In this document: positions 47,301 through 52,846 of the stretch, piece by piece
Position numbering within the stretch: position 1 is the stretch's first letter
Layout of the letters: the number at the start of each line of letters is the position of its first letter
Source: Metasolibacillus meyeri
GTDB taxonomy: Bacteria; Bacillota; Bacilli; Bacillales_A; Planococcaceae
DNA length: 52,846 nucleotides
Reading direction: 5' to 3'
NCBI RefSeq assembly: GCF_003049505.1
Contig: NZ_PYWN01000045.1
Span: 1-52,846 of the forward strand
Made by a program: the position numbers and the translations under genes
Notes under the pieces: generated by a model
Seen by the model: only the letters and a program-made list of their open reading frames with translations
Databases searched by the model: none
What the model was told of the DNA's origin: nothing

Positions 47301-48440
47301 TTGACAGTACAAACAATTACAGAGCAAATGGAAAAAATATTTGCTCATTTACATGCAAACCCTGAAATTAGCTGGCAGGAGGTTGAAACAACTACCTACA
47401 TTGCACAACTTCTAAAAAAAGAAGGCTTAGTACCACATACTTTTGACGATATGACAGGGCTCTATGTTGATATTGGCAAAGGTGTTCCAAAAGTAGGCTT
47501 CCGCACAGATATGGATGCACTTTGGCAGGAAGTGAACGGTCAATTTAAAGCAAATCATTCTTGTGGACATGATGGGCATATGACGATGGCTATTGGCGTA
47601 GCATTATTATTAAACGAGCAAAAGGATCATTTACCAAGCGCCGTTCGAATTATTTTTCAACCAGCTGAAGAAAAAGGTCAAGGAGCTAAGGCCATCGTTG
47701 CACAAGGAATCACTGCACCCTTGGAATATTTATTTGGTACACATGTAAGACCATTAGTTGAAATTCCTGACGGTGTTCATGCACCTGCACTTTATCATGG
47801 CGCAGCCAAAATGTTCACAGGCACAATTACAGGGATTGAGGCACATGGTGCTCGCCCTGAGCAAGGAATCAACGCCATCGAGGTAGCGGCAGCCCTCGTT
47901 GATGCAATGAAGCGGCATTGGATTAGCCCGACGCAATCTGCCTCGATTAAAATGACACAGCTTCAAGCTGGCGGTTCATCGGCAAATATTATTCCTGGTA
48001 GTGCCACATTTAGCATCGATGCGCGCGCGCAAACAAATGAAACGATGGAAGCGTTGACAGAGGGCTTCCAGAAAGCAGTTGCTGCCGTAAGCACATTGTA
48101 TGGAGCAAAAATCGAAACGACTTGCGCAGCCCATATCGTTGCAGCACAAGTGCATGATGATGCGAAGGCAATCATGAGACAGGCAATTATCGAAACCGTT
48201 GGGGAGCAACATTGTGCTGAAGATGTTGTTACACCAGGTGGAGAGGATTTCCATTTTTATGCTTACACTCAGCCACATTTGAAAACGACAATGCTTGGCT
48301 TAGGCTGTGGTGTTACACCAGGGCTACATCATCCGTTGATGGCTTTTAACAAGGAACGTTTATATGTTGGCGCTAACATTATTGTCAAGGCTGTATTATT
48401 AGCATTGCAAGAAGTAACAAGTCATCATGATGTTAATTAA
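47301..48440 (+). CDS. M20-family amidohydrolase (N-acyl-amino-acid deacylase)
   Basis: ATG 47286 has no ribosome site. TTG 47301 has GGAG 9 nt upstream and is preferred (379 aa; 384 from the ATG). Binuclear metal motifs of M20D are present: HANPEISWQE, SCGHDGHM, PAEEKGQGA, IEAHGARPEQGIN and LHHPLM near the end. The family removes acyl groups from amino acids. It is followed 39 nt later by an N-acylamino-acid racemase-like gene, a pairing known to convert N-acyl-D-amino acids to free L-amino acids. Confidence 0.85.
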   Translation: MTVQTITEQMEKIFAHLHANPEISWQEVETTTYIAQLLKKEGLVPHTFDDMTGLYVDIGKGVPKVGFRTDMDALWQEVNGQFKANHSCGHDGHMTMAIGVALLLNEQKDHLPSAVRIIFQPAEEKGQGAKAIVAQGITAPLEYLFGTHVRPLVEIPDGVHAPALYHGAAKMFTGTITGIEAHGARPEQGINAIEVAAALVDAMKRHWISPTQSASIKMTQLQAGGSSANIIPGSATFSIDARAQTNETMEALTEGFQKAVAAVSTLYGAKIETTCAAHIVAAQVHDDAKAIMRQAIIETVGEQHCAEDVVTPGGEDFHFYAYTQPHLKTTMLGLGCGVTPGLHHPLMAFNKERLYVGANIIVKAVLLALQEVTSHHDVN

Positions 48441-48479
48441 AAAAAAAAATCAATACCTTTGACACTGGGGGAAGCATAG

Positions 48480-49586
48480 ATGAAAATAACTGAAATAATA
48501 ATACGCCATTTACAAATGGAGATGAAATTCTCTTTTACAACAAGCTTCGGCACAGTTAAAATGAAAAACTTTTTACTTTTAGAAGCGAAGGATGAGTCAG
48601 GTACAATCGGCTGGGGAGAATCTGTTGCCTTCGATTCTCCTTGGTATACTGAGGAAACAATGAAAACAAACTGGCATATGCTAGAGGATTTTCTCATACC
48701 GCTTATTTTAAATAAAGAAATCCACCATCCCGATGAAGTGAGCGAAATTTTTGCACCGATTCGTAAAAACAATATGGCAAAATCAACAATCGAAGGTGCT
48801 ATTTGGGATATTTATGCACAGCAAACAAGACAATCATTAGCACAGGCTCTCGGTGGTACAAAAGATAAAATTGAAGTCGGTATTAGCATCGGTATTCAAA
48901 ATTCAATTGATGAGCTAATCGAAGTCGTAGATAACTATTTAAAAGAAGGCTACAAACGCATTAAAGTAAAAATAAAACCCGGCTTAGATATTGAAATAAT
49001 TCGTTCGTTGCGCAGTGCATTTCCTCACATAGCAATTATGGCGGATGCTAACTCAGCCTATAGTTTAGATGATATCGATTTATTACAACAGTTGGATGAA
49101 TTTCAGTTAATAATGATTGAGCAGCCTTTAGCTTCAGACGATATTATCGATCATGCGAAATTACAGCAGCAAATTATAACACCTATTTGCTTAGATGAGA
49201 GCATCAATTCGCTTGAAGATGCACGCAAAGCTGTTGAATTAGGCTCTACCAAAGTTATCAACATCAAAATCGGACGTGTCGGTGGCTTAACAGAAGCGAA
49301 GAAAATTCATGATTACTGTGCGACGGTAGGCATTCCTGTATGGTGCGGTGGCATGCTCGAAGCAGGAATTGGCCGCGCGCACAATATCGCACTCACATCG
49401 CTTCCGAACTTCATCCTCCCTGGCGATACAGCGGGCTCTAGTCACTATTGGGAAAAGGATGTTATTGAACCAGAAGTTATGGCTGAAAACGGTTATATTC
49501 AAGTACCTCAAACGGTAGGAATCGGCTATGAGGTCAATCGCCAAATTGTTGAAGCGTACACTGTTGAGAAAAAAATTTATCGCTAA
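48480..49586 (+). CDS. N-acylamino-acid racemase / o-succinylbenzoate synthase (enolase superfamily)
   Basis: This 368-aa protein starts behind GGGGGAAGCATAG. Enolase-superfamily catalytic residues are all visible: KxK in RIKVKIKPG (about 163), metal ligands Asp in ADANSAY, Glu in IEQPL and Asp in CLDES, and the second base Lys in [10 protein letters not shown] (about 263). Sequence resembles the Bacillales NSAR/OSBS group, which often has both activities. With no men genes around and an M20 hydrolase upstream, N-succinylamino-acid racemase is the better guess. Confidence 0.85.
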   Translation: MKITEIIIRHLQMEMKFSFTTSFGTVKMKNFLLLEAKDESGTIGWGESVAFDSPWYTEETMKTNWHMLEDFLIPLILNKEIHHPDEVSEIFAPIRKNNMAKSTIEGAIWDIYAQQTRQSLAQALGGTKDKIEVGISIGIQNSIDELIEVVDNYLKEGYKRIKVKIKPGLDIEIIRSLRSAFPHIAIMADANSAYSLDDIDLLQQLDEFQLIMIEQPLASDDIIDHAKLQQQIITPICLDESINSLEDARKAVELGSTKVINIKIGRVGGLTEAKKIHDYCATVGIPVWCGGMLEAGIGRAHNIALTSLPNFILPGDTAGSSHYWEKDVIEPEVMAENGYIQVPQTVGIGYEVNRQIVEAYTVEKKIYR

Positions 49587-49605
49587 ATGAACAAAGGATG
49601 GGAAG

Positions 49606-50652
49606 TTGAAAAAAAGCTTACAAATTGGTGGTGTATTCGTCGGGCTCATTGTTGGGGCAGGCTTTACATCAGGACAAGAGATTATGCAATTTTTTACGAG
49701 CTTTGGCTTCATAGGTATTGCAGGAGCCTTCTTTGCTACATTCGCCTTTTCATTTTTAGGCATGATTTTAGCACAGCTAGGCTCACAGCTTCAAACGACC
49801 TCACATAAAGATGTTATTTACTACATGGGTGGTCGTTCTATTGGGCTTATACTTGACCTGTTCATTACCCTCTGTCTATTTAGTGTAGCGGTTGTGATGT
49901 TTGCTGGCTCTGGCGCAATGTTCCATCAAATGTTTGGCATCTCGCCGGCCATTGGAAGCATCGTGATGGTTTGTTTAACAATTGGTACCTTGCTCTTGAA
50001 TGTTCAAAATATTATGCAGATTATTGCCATGCTTACCCCTTATTTAATGACTGTTATTTTTATTATTTTAATGTATTCATTATGGACGATGGACCTTTCA
50101 CTTTTGGAAGCAAATCAGCTCGCACAAATGCAGCAACCTGCAAACTCAAATTGGTTCATTAGCGCATTATTATATGTTTCCTATAATATCGTTATCGGTG
50201 CTGCCATGTTGATTGTTATGGGCGGAACGGTAAAAGACCGTAAAGTCGCTGGATTAGGTGGCATTTTTGGGGGGCTTATGCTCGGTACACTTATCCTATT
50301 AATTAATATTGCATTGTTTGTCAAAATAGATGTTGTAGCAGGTGTGGATATGCCTACACTTGCTTTAGCAATGCAAATCCACCCCTTTGTAGGCACATTA
50401 GTTGCGATTGCCTTACTTGGCATGATGTATAGCACCGCTGTTGGCATGTTTTATACATTTACAGTGCGCTTTATCACGCCAACTCACCCACTATTTAAGC
50501 CTGCCCTTATTTTTGTTGGCACAGTAGGCTTCGTCGCTAGCTTTATTGGCTTTAGCAATCTAGTCGGAAAAGTCTATGCTTCAATGGGCTATTTAGGCTT
50601 TGGGCTTATTGTAATCGTTGTATTCACATGGTGGAAGAAAAGAAGGTTGTAG
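49606..50652 (+). CDS. YkvI-family membrane transporter
   Basis: This is a 348-aa protein with about ten membrane spans. TTG 49606 has AAAGGA 7 nt upstream. An ATG-led frame from 49587 is a different frame with no family match. It starts IGGVFVGLIVGAGFTSGQEI, the broken first helix of the YkvI/LeuT-like fold, where glycine pairs line a substrate site. The substrate is unknown. Lying 19 nt after the racemase, it may import the acylated or D-amino acid used by the two enzymes. Confidence 0.82.
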   Translation: MKKSLQIGGVFVGLIVGAGFTSGQEIMQFFTSFGFIGIAGAFFATFAFSFLGMILAQLGSQLQTTSHKDVIYYMGGRSIGLILDLFITLCLFSVAVVMFAGSGAMFHQMFGISPAIGSIVMVCLTIGTLLLNVQNIMQIIAMLTPYLMTVIFIILMYSLWTMDLSLLEANQLAQMQQPANSNWFISALLYVSYNIVIGAAMLIVMGGTVKDRKVAGLGGIFGGLMLGTLILLINIALFVKIDVVAGVDMPTLALAMQIHPFVGTLVAIALLGMMYSTAVGMFYTFTVRFITPTHPLFKPALIFVGTVGFVASFIGFSNLVGKVYASMGYLGFGLIVIVVFTWWKKRRL

Positions 50653-50679
50653 GGAAAAACAATCCCCTTACAACCTTCT
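50641..50679. terminator. Terminator between convergent genes
   Basis: AGAAGGTTGTAGGG (50641-50654) pairs with CCCTTACAACCTTCT (50665-50679), with one bulge. The stem includes the stop codon of the YkvI gene and ends against the stop of the patatin fusion. Confidence 0.75.
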
Positions 50680-52539
50680 CTAACTTTTCATCTCAATTAT
50701 TTGATAAAGCTGATCTAGCGCTTGACGCGTTGCTGATTTTCCAGAAGATATACAAAAAGCTAATTCTTTGCCGAAGCGTATTTGATTAAAGCCTAAATCA
50801 GGACGAATGATGACATCAGCTAATTGTAGTTCCTCCTTTACAAGCTTTGCACTCATCATATCAATCGTATTCATTAAAGAATCTACAACATGCCTTGTCA
50901 TGCCCTTTGCAAAGGATTCTGCGCAAACATTGACACCAATGACAATGTCTGCCCCCATACTTTTCACAAGTGCAGCAGGAACAGGATGAACGACTGCACC
51001 GTCTACTAATGTTCTTCCCTCATATTGAACAGGTCGCATCACGGCTGGAACAGCAGAACTCGCTCTAAGTGCATGTGCTAAAGAGCCTTTTTTCATAATA
51101 TGCGCCTCCCCTGTTAAAGCATCAGAGGCTACAGCCGCAAATGGCGTTGGTAAATTTTCAATTAAACGCTTCCCTAAATGACGCTCAATAAAGTCGATAA
51201 CCGGTGTATTTTCAACGAAGGAACGAAATGGCACAGTTGGGCGTACTAATTGTCCCCATGTTACGCGCGATAGCACCTTCTTCATTTCAGCAACTGACAT
51301 CCCTGCTGCATAGGCTCCTCCAACTACTGCACCGATACTTGTTCCCGCTACCATATCAATTGGAATACCTTCTTCTTCTAATATTTGCAGCACACCTATA
51401 TGCGCTTGCCCTCTTGCTACACCGCTTCCTAATGCTAAGTCTATTTTAGGTCTTTCTCCTGGTTTACGATTCGTCACAAAGTGCAAATGTTTACTGTAGA
51501 TTGTTCTTCCTTCACTCAATATGAATGCTTTTTCCACAAGCTCTTTTAATTCTTCTACATTGTTTTGCAAAAATGGATACAGCTTTAACAGACGGATTGC
51601 TTCCTCAGAAATCGGATTTTCTTGATTTACCCTACCTACTTTTCTAGCAAAATATGTAGCTAGTAGAGGGATATCCTCTGTTCGATTCCGCAAAGGTGGG
51701 ATTGAAACTTCAACTCCAACGCGTTGCGTAAGCTTTTTTGTTGTCGTAAATACAATTCTTACTTGCTGTTCAAACTGCATCAGTTCTTTTAGTAGATCGC
51801 TATCCAATAATTCTGCATGCTCAACGACAATTGTTCCTCCTTGTGCCAATTGAAGTTTTTCTTGCCATTTCTCCAATATCAATTGGTTTGCATCTATTAA
51901 AACAAATGGATAATGCCCATTTGTCGACAAGTCATGCAGATGTTTAGCAACACTTATTTTTTCTGTTCCTGCTTCACCAATACATACTATTGGTGTGACA
52001 CTCTGTGCAGCATAATGAATTCTTTTACGCAATTCTACCATCGGTTCTGTTTCACCAATTAATGCATCATATTTTTCTTGTACTTCATGTTCATGATGCC
52101 TCAGCAACAATAAACTTTTTTGATGCTCCTCTACAACGCGTTCATTAGAATTTTGAATACGTGTCACCATGGACTCAATAATTTGTAGTCGAAATGCAGC
52201 ATTTTGATTCATTAAGAGCATCATACCATCTCGATTTAAGCTAACCGTTTGCACTTCATCAACCGCTTCTACATGTGCACTTACAGGATCACTTGTTAAA
52301 CAAGACATTTCACCAAAAAACTGTCCTTCCCTTAAAATAGCAAGCTCTATTTTTCGCTCCTGTGCAATAAAGACACGTATTTTCCCCGAAACAATGATAT
52401 GGATAGCTTGTGAGATTTGCCCTTTTTCTAAAATCAACTGTCCCATTGAGAAAGTATTTTTGTGCAAACTTAAGTTTGATTGCTTTAACTTTTCAATTAT
52501 TTCTTCATTTATTAATGGATATACTTCTTTTTCTGACAA
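50680..52539 (-). CDS. cNMP-binding / degenerate sigma54-type AAA / patatin-like phospholipase fusion
   Basis: This is a 619-aa protein. TTG 52539 lies 9 nt after AAAGGAGG. Domain order: cyclic-nucleotide-binding fold (about 20-140; GQFFGEMSCLT), a linker helix, then a region that tracks the sigma54-activator AAA domain (about 160-360; IVCIGEAGTEKISVAKHLH, GGTIVVEHAELLD, PPLRNRTEDIPLLA). Walker A has lost its GK pair and Walker B its DE, and no GAFTGA loop is seen. The end is a complete patatin/RssA hydrolase (about 375-610) with GSGVARGQAHIG, nucleophile GTSIGA and DGA. Probably a regulated lipid hydrolase with an inert AAA spacer. Confidence 0.85.
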   Translation of the reverse strand: MSEKEVYPLINEEIIEKLKQSNLSLHKNTFSMGQLILEKGQISQAIHIIVSGKIRVFIAQERKIELAILREGQFFGEMSCLTSDPVSAHVEAVDEVQTVSLNRDGMMLLMNQNAAFRLQIIESMVTRIQNSNERVVEEHQKSLLLLRHHEHEVQEKYDALIGETEPMVELRKRIHYAAQSVTPIVCIGEAGTEKISVAKHLHDLSTNGHYPFVLIDANQLILEKWQEKLQLAQGGTIVVEHAELLDSDLLKELMQFEQQVRIVFTTTKKLTQRVGVEVSIPPLRNRTEDIPLLATYFARKVGRVNQENPISEEAIRLLKLYPFLQNNVEELKELVEKAFILSEGRTIYSKHLHFVTNRKPGERPKIDLALGSGVARGQAHIGVLQILEEEGIPIDMVAGTSIGAVVGGAYAAGMSVAEMKKVLSRVTWGQLVRPTVPFRSFVENTPVIDFIERHLGKRLIENLPTPFAAVASDALTGEAHIMKKGSLAHALRASSAVPAVMRPVQYEGRTLVDGAVVHPVPAALVKSMGADIVIGVNVCAESFAKGMTRHVVDSLMNTIDMMSAKLVKEELQLADVIIRPDLGFNQIRFGKELAFCISSGKSATRQALDQLYQIIEMKS

Positions 52540-52596
52540 ACAAATCTACCTCCTTTGCACTATCATGCGTGCCCATGCGATCCAAACGAATGTCTA

Positions 52597-52632
52597 AAAA
52601 ATGAAGAGACTACTTCTTTTAGTAGCTCTATT
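52597..52632 (-). terminator. Terminator of the repeat-protein gene
   Basis: GAGACTAC and GTAGCTC form a stem with one bulge around TTCTTTTA. On the minus strand CTTCATTTTTT follows. It lies directly past the stop at 52641. Confidence 0.6.
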
Positions 52633-52640
52633 TAAGGGAA

Positions 52641-52846
52641 CTAAGTTTCTTTATATGGTGGGTCCTCTATTGGTGGCTCTTCCTCGTACGGAGGGTCCTC
52701 TTCTTCCACTGGTGGCGTTTCCTCATACGGTGGCTCTTCTTCCACTGGTGGCGTTTCCTCGTACGGTGGCTCTTCTTCTTCCACTGGTGGCGTTTCCTCG
52801 TACGGTGGCTCTTCTTCCACTGGTGGAATTTCCTCGTACGGTGGCT
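52641..52846 (-). CDS. Partial gene: Pro-Glu-Tyr repeat C-terminal tail
   Basis: An open minus-strand frame enters from the right edge and stops at TAG 52643-52641, 67 codons visible. It encodes near-identical units of 12-13 residues of the form PPYEETPPVEEE (four to five copies), then a diverged end EEEPPIEDPPYKET. DNA units are 36-39 bp and nearly identical, so copy number is likely unstable. Such acidic proline-rich tails occur on secreted or spore-coat-type proteins. Start, length and function lie outside the window. Confidence 0.75.
   Translation of the reverse strand, partial: PPYEEIPPVEEEPPYEETPPVEEEEPPYEETPPVEEEPPYEETPPVEEEDPPYEEEPPIEDPPYKET

Noticed and set aside
49587-49808. ATG-led ORF at the start of the YkvI gene.
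   Set aside because: It is in the wrong frame; the TTG 49606 frame gives a full-length membrane transporter.

Overview
The window is AT-rich chromosomal DNA from an endospore-forming member of the Bacillales. The evidence is a GerA/GerB/GerC-type germinant receptor operon, a pair of endospore-appendage (Ena, DUF3992-like) genes beside a BclA-like collagen gene, strong GGAGG ribosome binding sites with frequent TTG starts, and YdjI, YdjG, YkvI, YjdI and YxjI relatives known from Bacillus. The gene mix (kynUBA, YdjGI, Ena plus collagen) would fit Lysinibacillus or a neighbouring genus. That is an impression, not a result.

Layout. 0.2-2.7 kb: an SPFH/zinc-ribbon protein and a zinc-ribbon membrane protein (YdjI/YdjG-like). 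2.7-5.9 kb, minus strand: phosphoesterase, OsmC and ABC1/AarF kinase operon. 6.0-9.6 kb: germination receptor operon gerA-gerB-gerC. 9.6-11.6 kb: a LysM-3D cell-wall protein and a GT2-TPR glycosyltransferase, followed by a strict 21-nt repeat. 11.8-13.6 kb: two Ena-like genes facing away from a collagen/C1q-TNF-like gene. This looks like a spore-surface fibre locus, and one of its genes carries a U_UUU_UUU frameshift junction. 13.7-18.5 kb: a phosphorelay of hybrid kinase, CheY-like receiver and Hpt-REC-GGEEF-REC diguanylate cyclase. 19-24.7 kb: a coiled-coil phage-like protein, GNAT, a three-part transcription regulator, a second 21-nt repeat array, and an argH-nhaC operon with a perfect palindrome in its leader. 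25-26 kb: thiolase. 26.1-28.2 kb: an overlapping AAA ATPase/TOPRIM pair that resembles a two-gene defence module.

28.3-37.9 kb: NRDE protein, amphi-Trp protein, a large serine-rich orphan, S51 peptidase, a three-gene ABC-2 exporter, and a membrane-anchored DUF fused to a TlpA-like thioredoxin that has lost both catalytic cysteines. 38.2-40.5 kb: McrBC, with mcrB interrupted by one in-frame TAG just before Walker B. 40.7-43.4 kb: tryptophan-to-anthranilate operon kynU-kynB-kynA. 43.6-44.2 kb: cobalamin riboswitch, two tandem terminators and a truncated cobK/cbiJ. 44.2-45.3 kb: decayed DNA around a small Fe-S protein. 45.3-46.8 kb: LURP-one protein and a PdxS that starts late and has no PdxT beside it. 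47.3-50.7 kb: M20 amidohydrolase, N-acylamino-acid racemase/OSBS and YkvI transporter. 50.7-52.5 kb: a cNMP-binding / degenerate sigma54-AAA / patatin fusion. The right edge holds the Pro-Glu-Tyr repeat tail of a gene that runs off the window.

The strongest candidate for an undescribed system is the Ena/collagen locus at 11.8-13.6 kb. Next are the AAA/TOPRIM pair, the argH-nhaC-palindrome unit and the dispersed 21-nt repeat family. No tRNA, rRNA, CRISPR array or intact insertion sequence was recognised.
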